Notes under the pieces: generated by a model
Told to the model about the DNA's origin: nothing
What the model saw: the letters and a program-made list of their open reading frames with translations, nothing else
Databases searched by the model: none
Position numbers and translations under genes: made by a program
Shown: piece after piece, positions 34,000 through 45,024 of the stretch
How positions within the stretch are numbered: the stretch's first letter is position 1
How the letters are laid out: each line of letters starts with the position of its first letter
Origin: Cyclospora cayetanensis
Taxonomy: Eukaryota > Apicomplexa > Conoidasida > Eucoccidiorida > Eimeriidae
NCBI RefSeq assembly: GCF_002999335.1
Contig: NW_020312048.1
Coordinates: 248,001 to 312,000 of the forward strand
Direction: 5' to 3'
Length of the DNA stretch: 64,000 bases

Positions 34000-36900
34000 T
34001 TATTCGGATCCGCTATCGCCGGTCGATTCACCTTCCGTTGACGCTTCTGTCTCATCGCTTGACATTTCCTCCTCACTAGTAGTGGTGTCTTCGCTGCCGC
34101 TTGAAAGTTCTGTATCACCGTTAACTACCTGAATGCGCTCTCCATGAGAAACTGCTGTAGAGCTTGGTACTGCGGCTCTACTAACATGGATATTTTGAAG
34201 GTCCATAGAGGAAGCACTGGAATTCGTGAGACGAGCTGTAGAATTTTCTGCCGAGGAATCTGTCAAGCCTGATGATGTCTTTGCTACAGCTGTCTTTTCC
34301 AAATCGCCTGCCGCAGGAGCCAGACCTGGCTTACTCAAATCTCCGTGTGGGTCGTCCCCACGGAGTTTCTTCTTGGGAAGCGGTGTTTCGGCATCTCGCT
34401 CCTGTGGAAACAGCAACACGTAGAGGCAGGCCGGCTTCGGTTTCTGTTGTGGCAGAGACAGAGACGATAATAAAATCTTAGAAGTACTGTTCCCAAGCCA
34501 AGGAAGAAATCCATTAAGCAAGAGCCGTTTTATGTCTCCTGAGAAAAGCATTAGTTCTCAACCCCGCTATGTGACTGGAAGTGCTCACTGCAGGACGATA
34601 ATTAAAACACGGCGGATCGGAAACCTATGCCTAGAGGTTAAAAGACAAGCAAGCTATGAAAGAACTAAGAGGAAAAACCATTGGGCTCTAGAAGCACCTT
34701 GTTTAACGCTCGCATTTCTTCAGCCTCTTTGTTGAATTCGACTCTACATGACATGGCGAATGAAACAGGCTGGAAATATTCTAACGCATCTTCGAGGGAC
34801 ATAGGCTTCTTCGCGCCTGTAGATCCGTTTGTTTCAGGCCCCTCACGGCTAGAGACATCTACTTGAGCAGCCTCAATCGCTTTAAGCAACATTGTATCGG
34901 GGATTGTCGTCAAATCCGCGTGGTGTGCCCATGTAAGAAGGTCTGAACAGACGACATACACGCTGCAGTACCCCGATACAACCGCACACTTGGCATGCCG
35001 TATGTGTTCTGGCGCAGACAAGTGACATGCTTGCAACGTCACGGGTAGAAATGCACAGCTATTAATCACTTTAAAATCACCAACAGTTCCGGCTCAACGC
35101 CGAAGTCTCCAGAAAAGGCATATCGGATCGGTATTTCACACAAGGGGCCTCGAGCAAGCATCGATTCAGGGATACCAAGAGGAGAGCTCTGCACATCAGG
35201 GTTTGTCTAGTGCCTAAGCTCCATAGTGAATATTGCACATGCTATGAAATGCCATACCATCTTCCTCGAAACCTTCTACTAGCTGTGGAACCATTCCTAG
35301 CAGTTCACCATCCTTCCCTGCACAAATGCGCTTCCGCAGATTACCTCTGTAAACCAAGTACACGCCTCAGGGGGCTTACGAGCGACCGCCTGGAAGGGTG
35401 CAGAAGCGTAAGAAACGAAGGTTTAACGCGATCGTGTTTTCGGCAAAAAGGTAGCACAGTGCTGCTCTATGTGAGTTCCAGCATTGGCAGTGGCAACGGT
35501 AGCGGATAGGGCGCAGAGGCTCACGTTTACAGCGCTGGCAATCCAGCATGTCGTGCGTGTCTGAGCGCGTTTCGCGGAGTTGAAACAAATCCTTCACCAA
35601 ATCAGTCGACAGCCTGAAATACAAGGTGCAAACACTGCATGACCATGAGGTGCTGTGATGGTGAGGGATCAAAACGGAAAGCTGGATAGCAGATAGTGAC
35701 GGGGAGGCCAAGAGCCAGAGGCCTTTGGGTGTTTGTGGGTGGGGTTGCGTACGAGTCCTTTATTTGATTTTCTCCCTCACTAACCAGCATGGCACTCAGA
35801 CCATCCTTGCAGATTTGCCTCTGCGAGCATTGCTCACCAGGCAGCACATAGGGTATCTCACTCCGATCAGGCACGCACAAAAACTCGCCAGCGATTGAGG
35901 ACAGAAAAGCATCAGAAAGCTGCGTAAACCAGATCAAATTTTACCTGGTAGATTTTCTCTTCAATAGTCCCTGTGCTGAACATCCGATAAATATAGCACG
36001 TCTTTTTTTGACCATCTCTCCAGACGCGCGCAAGAGCCTTGCAACACAGCCAAGCACACAAGGACTACAGATGTGCAAGACCTGCACCAATAAAAGCTTT
36101 CTTTCGGTGAGAGCGCAAGGCACTGCAATGTAGACGCTACAAGTCTGAAGTGCGAAGGACGCATGGAGTCCACCATCTCTCCTTGCAGAACTCAGCTTCG
36201 CACTTGTTTGTCATTAGCGGGGTTCCAGTCAGGGTCAAACAGGACGAGACGGTTCGCGCCCACCAGATTGACACCGCAACCTCCTGCTTTACTGCTAAGC
36301 AAAAATGCGAAGCTTGTAGCTGCTGAGCCGTTGGGGTCATTGAACTTCTGCAGGCACAACGGTGCAAAATCTGCGAGAAGAGCAGACCCTGCGTTTTTGC
36401 CGGAAGGCACATACAGAGTGCGAGCCTGAAAGATCCCCTTGCAATCGATTGCAGCACCCCACCCTCACTCAAAGGAAGTGTGCACCGCAGGAAGCTCATT
36501 TGGACAAGCCTTCACAGGTGGCCGACGTAGACCTCACCGTGATGAGGTCGTGTCGCTTCTTTATCGATGTAGAGCCGTCAAGACGAACACACGGATACCC
36601 CGAGTCTTTGCAGAGGCGTTCAAACAGGTCTAGGGTCTGCGTGTAGTTACTTATCAGCACAACTTTGTCGCTCGTGTTCACACGAATGGCATGGAGGAGC
36701 CTGTCAAATCAAACACAGGAGAACGGACTATCTGGCTCATGCCCCACCACGGCTGCCGACAGCAGCATCAAAATCCAAGAGCAGCACGATTGCGTGCACA
36801 TACCCGGCAAGGGCAAGATTGGGCAGACACACACACTTTGCCTGTACAAGCAAATAATCTGGCACAGCAGTAGCTGCGGGGAACATGCTGCTCATCATGG

Positions 36901-39900
36901 AAAACTGCAAGTAGTACTACCACCAGCTGCAGAAGAAGTATCAATGGGATTTTTAAAAGAAGTGAAGTGTAAAACGTAGACGCAGAGACTTGCCTCGCAA
37001 GCACCAGCATCTTTCCCGACACGTCTGGCCGGATCGACCGAATTCGTGTCTTCGTGCCCTCGAGATCGAGCTGTTCAAAAAGCTCTGCACACTTTTCAAA
37101 CCCCTGCAGGTAAATCAGAAAACGCTTGGCACGCATAGCGATAGATAGTGAGCTTGGCCTCAGCAACGGGTGGCCCAATGCCGAAAATCCTAAAAAAACT
37201 GTGGCTGAAAAGCACAGAAACAGTGGGGTAGCCCTCTAGACAAACACGAGGGCGGAAGACATGCAGGCTAACAAGCGAGTAGGTCAAAACCAAAAAGGAT
37301 AGTAAGGCACCATGCCGCATCTACAGTGCATCGAAAGGCGAATCGACCACCGATTCTGGTGCCCTTACTGTGAGCGCCATACCGTCAAGAGCAGCGACTG
37401 GTTCTTCACAAGCATCGGGTGATTGCAAAGCTTCATGAGCCCCTGAATGGACGAGAGGACCTTTCCGGTGAGTCCTGAAGAGCCGCTTGCATCGCCATCG
37501 AGGAGCTTGCGGCAGCTGAACAACAGCACACACAAATCTGGTGGGTCGGAGCTGTCTGACAGGAGAGCCACCAGTGCCGCCGACGAGCTCAGTGGAGACA
37601 CTCAAGCGGAAGGCTGCATTGGGGGATAGAGCAATGAGTAGGCATCAACATACACATACACGTAGACACACGTACACAGAGAGATTGCTGCTGGATGCGA
37701 AGATATATTGCCCTTCGGGTGTTCTCACCACTTGGATTTGAGAAATTCCTGGTAAAAGGCAACTTGTAGAGGGGAGAGGTTGCAGAAGAGGTTCTGTTCG
37801 AGACAAAGACTCGCACGAAGCAGCGGCGGTCTGTGGTGGTGCTCTTACTGAGAGACGAAAAATGCCTTAAGGGTTCTGTCGGGCAGCGCGTATGCTAAGA
37901 CTTCTTGGGACACACGCGCATGCAGCACCACCTAAGACTCACAATGATGATTTTGGGGGGCAACACTTTTGCAAGCAGGGCGTTGGTGCGCCGAAGAATA
38001 AACATATTCGTGATAGAGGACAATTCAGCCAGTCTTTCCGCTGCCAGTTCCTGTTCAGCCTCTGTAGCGCCTGGCTCCCTTCCCACGAGAATAGGCGTTG
38101 CATATCTTCTACGAAAGGTGTATGCGTCTCCTGAGGAAGAGTGCAGTCCATACGGCACATGAACAGATCTCACATGCCACACACTGGCGAGCCTACAGCG
38201 GAATGCGGGTCTGATAGAGCCTTTGCGTTCGCTTCCATATGCGTCTCGTCTACGTACTTTAAATCGCAGTCTGTGGTTAAGAGTGAAATGCGACGCAAGA
38301 TAGGCAAGTTTCAGCTCTGCAGAAGCGCACAAAGATCCTGATGGGGCACTTACCAACGACATTCGGATTGCAGAGCGATACGAGAGCATAAAACTCGTCA
38401 AGGTCATTCTGTATTGGCGTGCCGCTCAGCAGAAGGCGCTTTTTCGCGGGGAGCTGGCTGATCGCTACAGCCGTCTTTGTCTTGTCGTTCTTCAGGCGAT
38501 GGGCCTCATCGCATATAACCAGATCTATCGGAACGGATGCCACCCGATGCGCATGCGCTCTGAACGTCTCGTAACTTGCAATAAGAACACGGGACTGCAA
38601 GCACACCCACTTACACCTTTGAATACAGGCGTATACACACGGCTATACACACATTCACACACAGACATATACTCATGGGCATATGCACGAACAGGGAAGC
38701 TCGCCAACATTGGTAGCAACCCAGCACACATGCGGTAAACGGCTGGAACCGCCCGCACATTGCCTTTGGTAGCCGCCTCTCTATGCACATGCATCATGGC
38801 ACGGACACACTCGACTCCAGGTTTACAGTCGCTCGCAAGACAGAAAGCAGCAGGCTCAGGAGAGGTGAGTGCAACTCTTCCGTGTTGAGGCTCATGCGCG
38901 GTCTTCCCCCTGTAGGCCTCTACCGTAGCAGCAGCACGGGCGCCTCGATCTCTAAACTTGCGTGTAGGCTCTAAATGCCAAAAACGCCAGAGCAAAGCTA
39001 GCTAGCTGCACAGGAGGCACAGGCCTAACCGGGTTTCGCGTTACTACTACTGGAGATCACATGCCTGCCGATCATATTTGAAGCCCTCAAACTTGGACAC
39101 GACTTTGTCTTTGCAGCTATCCGCCACTGCAGTGCACGGGCATCGGCCCTGTAGCCACTTCTGCAATTCCGCTGCCCAGTTGTTAACCAGAGACGCCGGG
39201 CACACAACGAGAGCCCTCCTCGCCGCTGAACCCCTAGCGCATCGCACACTACTACAATGAGCAGCTCCCCCCACCCTGTTGGGAGGCAAGGCCTCTCTGC
39301 CACCGACTCTCGAGGACGAAGCGTGTGACTCTGCTCATGGGCGTTTGCCAGCAGCGCCCGAGGCACATGCGAATGCAGTTGCTGCCGCTCTGCGCGCTTA
39401 CCTGGTGCCGTGTCGATGCCCTGTACCAAAAGAGTCCAGAGGACCGTGATGCTCTGCAACGTCTTCCCAAGACCCATGTCGTCTGCCAGAATGCATCCGT
39501 AGCCGTCGAAGTCTCTAAGGCCCATGAGGCAGTCGAACACGAAGCGTACGCCTTGCCTTTGATGTTCACGGAGCCACCTGGGAAACAAACAACAAGACAG
39601 CTCCCGTCTTCCACTGCGCTTCGCTCCTCGCGAGCGCTGTATATTGTGGGTGCTGCAGGGGGGGCAGCGGCAGGCCCGCCGAGCATTCCATTCGCACACA
39701 TTCCTGGACGCAATGAGTGTAGCGCCGGAGCAGCAGGGGGAACATTCCTGAAGGCTCCGCTGCCCCACAGAAACACAACGCTGCAGAAGAAGCTGGCCCA
39801 CCTTGTCAGCATGGGGTCCACCTCAACTTTGCGTTCGCCATCTTTCTGAGGCTCGTAAAGAATGAGGGGTTCGTATGGTGCGGCATCCGAAGCCGCTGCA

Positions 39901-40378
39901 GACGTTAGAGGAGGTGGACTCTTGAATTGCTTGGCGCCAGTCAGGAAGCACGAGGAGCGCTTTAAACGAACTCCTAGCGTCTTGCGAAGGCTCTCCTCGC
40001 TGCATCCTGCAACGCGGCAGTAACACTCAGGCACACAGGAACCCCACCGTATATGGAAATGCTACAGCACTCTAAAGCCAGTTTCTGGAGCTATTAGGCT
40101 TAAATCACTCTCCACAAGCGCGCGCGTTTCGGAAACAAGTAATTGCGGTTTGAATTTGAACGGAACAGCTTAAGCAGATGACACAAGAAAGCAGCCTTGC
40201 CTGGCAAATGGCCCTTCAGCGGACTTTTAAATGGTCGAAAAAGAATGGACGCCCCAGCTTCGACTGTCAGGAGAGGCATAAGAGGAGCCCGCACGAGGCA
40301 GAGAGCCACTCCACTGGATTCGGCTCCTCCATCGCCACCCTCCCTGCCCACAAGCTCACAGGCAGGAGCACACTCCAT
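34000..40378 (-). CDS. RAD54: RAD54-like SNF2-family DNA translocase
   Basis: RAD54 is a nuclear ATP-driven DNA translocase acting with RAD51 in homologous recombination. Many short exons run from ATG 40378; clear ones include about 40006-39802, 39577-39402, 39225-39061, 38600-38350, 36680-36500 and 36410-36207. Motifs in order are an N-terminal FRPFKSP phrase and the block preceding the helicase core ([16 protein letters not shown]). Next come Walker A (DDMGLGKT, 39483-39460), motif Ia ([11 protein letters not shown]) and the DEAH box (38510-38499). Then come [74 protein letters not shown] (about 36237-36208) and [10 protein letters not shown], followed by the RAD54-specific C-terminal region. 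The combination identifies RAD54 rather than a chromatin remodeller. Unusually, it ends in a long Ser/Thr/Glu-rich acidic tail (last about 60 residues, stop 34000-34002). Some junctions remain unresolved. Confidence 0.9.
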
Positions 40379-42943
40379 ACTTAGCTTCTGACTTGGAGAC
40401 CCTTGCCGTCGGGTACTCCAGGAGTTGCGCTTCTTTTCTGTTTATGAAAAAAAGTGGTAAGGGGGGAAGGGGGTGCTACTGGGGTAGGTTTTTACTGGGG
40501 GCGGCGGGTGGGAATGCGCCTCATCCTCCTGGGGGTTTGCCCTGGGGGGCTTAAGGGGCCTCCTTTCGTTGAGCGCTGCTCGAAGAGTTTTTCGCAGCGA
40601 TGTTGTGCCGGCAGTGCCTAGGCGACTCTCCTGGAGTCAGCAAGCGGAGATGGAATGCTTGCCAAGGGCGACTTCATTGGAAGGACGAAGCACCGAAGTT
40701 AAGGGCAGCCCCCAAGTTCGACCAGCGAAGCACCCAGCCTGAAGCATCGAAAGGACGCCAACTCAGATGCTTCTAAAGACCTGCTGGCTGTATCACGTGG
40801 ATCCTATCTGGGGGCGCTTGCTTCGAGAAAATCCTGAAACGAGACCGACTTTCCATGCATATGGTAGGCAGGGGGAGGAAGAGGCCAGGTTCTGCATGGC
40901 TTCGTGCGTCCTCCGACTCGGCAGCCTCTTGTGAGTTCGTTGGTAATAATCGCGCCACCTCGCCTTCTGGCTTAAAGGCAGAAGATTCCCGAGAACTAAT
41001 AGTGGGAGCCACGCGCCAGGAGAATTGCCAGTCGTGCTGCTGGTTTTAACACGTGGGGCAGGATGAGAGTTGCTATATTGGCTAGAGCTTCACTACAGGT
41101 GGTCCAACAGGGCTTGCGATTGAGCAAACGCGTCGGAACCAAAGCCCTTGACCAGAAAGCCTTGGGCTGTCGTAAAGTGGTGGGTGGTGAACCAGCCAAC
41201 GACCCCACAACTTCAGCCGGGCATACAAGCCCAGTAAGTCAAAATTACTTTTAAAATCGGTGTAAGGCACTATTTACTTATTCTTTCAACGCCATCGAGT
41301 GGTGCACACCACAGGTCGCCGTTGATTTCACCCAGGCAATCGCGCCGCCGAGCAAGCGAAGGGCTTAGAAGGAGCCCAAAACGCCAGATCGCCCTGCTGC
41401 CGTCGAAGATGCCTTCCCATGACAAATCAAATCACCACTCACGGCACGGAAGGCATCATTAAGTACATCACTCGCAGACAGGCCTAGGATATTGTCTAGT
41501 TAAAGCATTGTCTGCGGCTTGCAGGATACGCGAGTTCAGAGATGGCCCGATCTCAGTTCCACACACCGAGCCCATTCAAAAGGTCCCAATGACAGACTCC
41601 TCGCTGCCATAGATGGCCGCAGTATGTGTCGTGAAGAACTCAGCAAAAGTAGCCGGACAAGCATTTTCGCGCGCCGTCACAGTAGACCCAAGACACCCTT
41701 CGGCCCCCGGCCGGCTCACATGACTCACTCAGCAAGACTCTGAAAGCCTGAAATAGTTGGACAGCACCACTTGCCATCTAGCTTGCCGCATGTATTAGTA
41801 CAAGGGTATAACGAATATATGTACCCCTCGGAAATACGATTGGGCTGAAGGCTACATCTTGTCCCTCTCCAACTAAGGTCTCGTAGGGAGACACGTATAC
41901 CCAGAATCTTTACACACTTTACAGAGAGTTTTGGGGTGGTCCTAAGAAAAACTCCTGCCCTCCTCTTTCGGTGTTTCTCAGACTTCTCGCCATTAGAGGA
42001 AAGAGGGCTACTTTGGATGCACGTAGTTGTTGCGCTTCGCACTACAAGCATTCACAGCAGTTGGGAATGGCATCTAGCGCAGCCACCCAGCGCACACAAC
42101 TTTGCGTCTACTTTCAATCTAGCTAAGGTTACTTCCAACAAGTACAATATACGATCAATCAAATCGTCCTGCCATTTTCGGTATTTCCCAGTAAACATAA
42201 CTAATGTAGTAGATTTAGCCGAAGTGTAACTCAGGCCGCAACACTATCCCTCCATGTGCCTCCTACACGGAGCTAATCTTCCGGATGTAGCAACTGCATC
42301 ATGGAGAAAAAGGCAATGAATCATGCCTTGAATTGCTGCGACAGTTGCAAGGCCGTCCGTCGAAGATATCGACTTCACCACGTTCCCCTTCAGCTAAGAC
42401 ATCTAGCTCCACCTACACAAATACCAAAGGCTCCTAGTACCAGCATGCAAAACTAAGCTGCAATATTGAACGGAATGTGCTGGTAGTTCACAAGAATGCG
42501 AAAATAGTCACTTTGGCGGCTTCTGGCCCCCCATCGCTGCACCATGGTCCTTGGCTGTCTAGTTTTCATGATAGTGGCAGCCTTCGGCCCCGAAGACCAT
42601 GCGACCAGTCCACTGTTGTGCAGAAATAGAACCTATACACGTGTTGTGTCAATACCACTGAATAACATGAAGCGACGCGGGAGAAGCAACCCTTTATGCA
42701 TGAAGATGTCGGCGCAAACATATACAACTTTCAGTAACTCTGCAGACGTGTACGGGCACATGCGGCAAACAGTCTCCTAGCTAGTTGGCGAGCGCCTATT
42801 TATAGCCGTTGCCAAAACCACCGGGATATTCCAAAACTCGGTTGTGAAAACTGAAGCACTACGCTTGCCGCAAGCAGCCAAGGCCTTGAAAGTGTCAACG
42901 CACAAGTTGGTCTACAGAGGAGGCCCGATGGGGCAACTGACCT
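40379..42943. other. Intergenic, no gene recognised
   Basis: Upstream of the RAD54 start. It has a G-rich patch near 40465-40560. A plus-strand frame starting at 42544 has a hydrophobic start but is only 78 codons and has no other support. Confidence 0.35.
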
Positions 42944-43186
42944 TCACGAATACATCTGATTCGTTGTTGCTTCAGGCAGTTTTGCCTGCATGCCTGCAGC
43001 CATACGCTCACCCATGAACACACCAGCCTTCGCCATAAATACCGAAGGCCATCTAATATTTGCATATTGTTCACCTGGTTGTGGCGCACTAAACATGCTT
43101 TTAGGGAGCGCCTGTAGCCCAAAAGGCAACGCAGAAGTCCGAATGTATGCATACCATTGTGCGCTTCGGTAAGCCGGAGTTGACAT
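42944..43186 (-). CDS. Small conserved-looking protein, 80 residues, single exon
   Basis: An ATG-to-TGA frame of 80 codons. Its composition looks like real protein rather than shadow: an N-terminal MSTPAYRSAQWYAYIRTSA, a Pro/Gly turn (SAPQPGEQYANIRWPS) and a short amphipathic stretch (VFMAKAGVFMGERMAAGMQ). No signal peptide or full transmembrane span is obvious. The size and Trp/Tyr/Arg-rich start recall small accessory subunits of mitochondrial complexes, but that is only a guess. It lies in a gap between RAD54 and NOM1. No function is assigned. Confidence 0.45.
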   Translation of the reverse strand: MSTPAYRSAQWYAYIRTSALPFGLQALPKSMFSAPQPGEQYANIRWPSVFMAKAGVFMGERMAAGMQAKLPEATTNQMYS

Positions 43187-44700
43187 GCCAAGCGAGACCT
43201 GCGGGAAACAGACTCGCTTGCGGCGTGTTTAGAGAGCTGCCCACTAATACGACATTCAGTGAGAAGAAAGGCAATGATAGGGTTTCCAACTGGAGGCCTA
43301 ACAGTGGCCTACGTGGCTTCGCTTCCTGGGGCCACTTCCAGAAGATCCGTTTCTTCAACTTCTGCCTCTGGAAACTTCTCAAAGTCCTTTGGCTGCAATC
43401 GCAGCACCCCCGCCCCCCTCTTCGCCTCCAAAAGAAAGCAGCAGTGGCAATTCGTACGCAGCCGCAGCGTTACACGCGGGTGCTGCTTGCGACTATACCA
43501 TGATGCTGGAAGGGCTCCCTTAACAGCAGGGTCGAGAAGTGGCGACTGTTGCTATGTGCGATGCCCTCCTTCCAGACACGAGCAACCAGATGGCGAGTGT
43601 TAGCCACTGTTCTAGAAGTTATTTCAAGGGACTCACACTGAGAATTACATGGCATGTGCTGCAGCCGCAACGCCCTCCGCAGGCCCCTTCCATATCGATT
43701 CCATTTTCGAATGCAACCGATAAAAGTGTTGTCCCCGGCTATAGGTCACACAGCACACGACGTTTGAGTCAATGAGTGGCTCACTAGCAACCCAGCAAAG
43801 TAGCCTTTTAGGGGAGCAAGTGCACTAGCTCGTTCGCTATCCGGCCCCATCCAGAAACAGGGACGCCTAGAATGGGTATTCGTTGGCGCGTCAAAATCGA
43901 CACTGCATGAAGCTGGGCTATGTACTTCTGGGGAATGCAGCGCGGGAAGATGCATCGCTGCTTGTCCAGCCTACACGGTAAGAGCACGGCAGTTGCATCT
44001 TCTCGTCGGGGGAGACGAAAATGACGATAGACGGGGACTCTTGCTGCGCCTCAGCTTCAGAGGCAGCGCAAGGAGGGCGCTTCGCAGACTCTGTGACTTC
44101 CGTTTTGTGGGATGCGCAGCGCTGCTGTAAATAAGTCAACTTCAAAGGAGCACTTGCTGCCCCTGCTGGAAGAAGAAGCTGTGCCTCTCGACAGCTTCCA
44201 GTTTTGCAAAAGAAAGAAACCTGGAGGCTAAGGGCCCTCCTATATTGCGGTAGCCTTCCCAGCATCGCCCCAACTTTGGAGAAGGCTGTACACCTGCAGC
44301 CGAGGGGCCCTCGCTTGTGCGCTCCTCTTCTGCTGCCTTCGCAGAGCACAATCTGCACAGCCGCGATTGCCTCAGGCAAGAAACAGAGATGAAGAAGCTG
44401 GTAGAAATGCTGTGCGAGGTTTGTTCGGCGCCCAAAACAATAGGGCCTCAAGCACTCCTTACGTTGTACCCTGGTGTTGGAGCAGGCCTGCGCCTTCTGC
44501 TATAAAACCGCGGTAGCATCCCCTCCCACCAATGCAATGCCAAAATACGCGACGATGAGTTCCCAAATTCGCTCTAGAGAGAGGTGCTAGCAGCGGAACC
44601 TGAGCTGCGAGTCTCCTGCTTTCCCCGAAGGAGGGGACCCTTGCTCACATGCAGCATGCAAGGGCCCCCTCCGCCGATTGTCGAAGTCTCGATTAAGAAG
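43187..44700. other. Possible minus-strand exons, gene not resolved
   Basis: Two minus-strand stretches look coding. One is about 43440-43313 (phrases LQPKDFEKFPEAEVEETDLLE, split here as LQPKDFEKFPE and AEVEETDLLE, then a GTAGGC donor). The other is about 44145-43965 (HKTEVTESAKRPPCAASE ... SIVIFVSPDEKMQLPCSYR), bounded by a TTTACAG acceptor and a GTAGGC donor. They could belong to one multi-exon gene, but no start, stop or family could be fixed. Confidence 0.3.
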
Positions 44701-45024
44701 CTATTCTATGCAGTCTAGCTCACCAGTATATCCCTTCATAGCTTTTTGATTTTCGCACTTGTTGGGTAGGACAACGCCTGTTCCTTCGCCTCGAAATGCT
44801 CTGAACCCCCACAATTCATCTCTCCAAGGCTTCCTGCGTGGAAGGCGGGGGGCCGGAACGGGGAAACAAACGAAGGAATGGGATTCGGAGGCTCTTCTAG
44901 GCGAATTTTCGGGGTCTGCAGCTCTCTTAAATGTAGAAAGCTTGGCCTCTTCAAAAGCTAGAGGCTCTTCCTGTGCGGGCATCGTTTGTGATCGGGGTTG
45001 GGGGTAGGCGGGCATCTTGAAACA

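Noticed and set aside
42544..42780. Plus-strand 78-codon frame with a hydrophobic start (MVLGCLVFMIVAAFG)
   Set aside because: Short, with no conserved content or splice-supported extension. Chance hydrophobic starts are common at this length.
44701..45015. Minus-strand frame of 104 codons starting MPAYPQPRSQTMPAQ, head-to-head with NOM1
   Set aside because: Its ATG would lie only about 9 bp from the NOM1 ATG on the other strand, leaving no room for leaders. No family motif is seen. It may be an antisense shadow of the NOM1 leader, although a donor-like GTGAGC at its end kept it in view.
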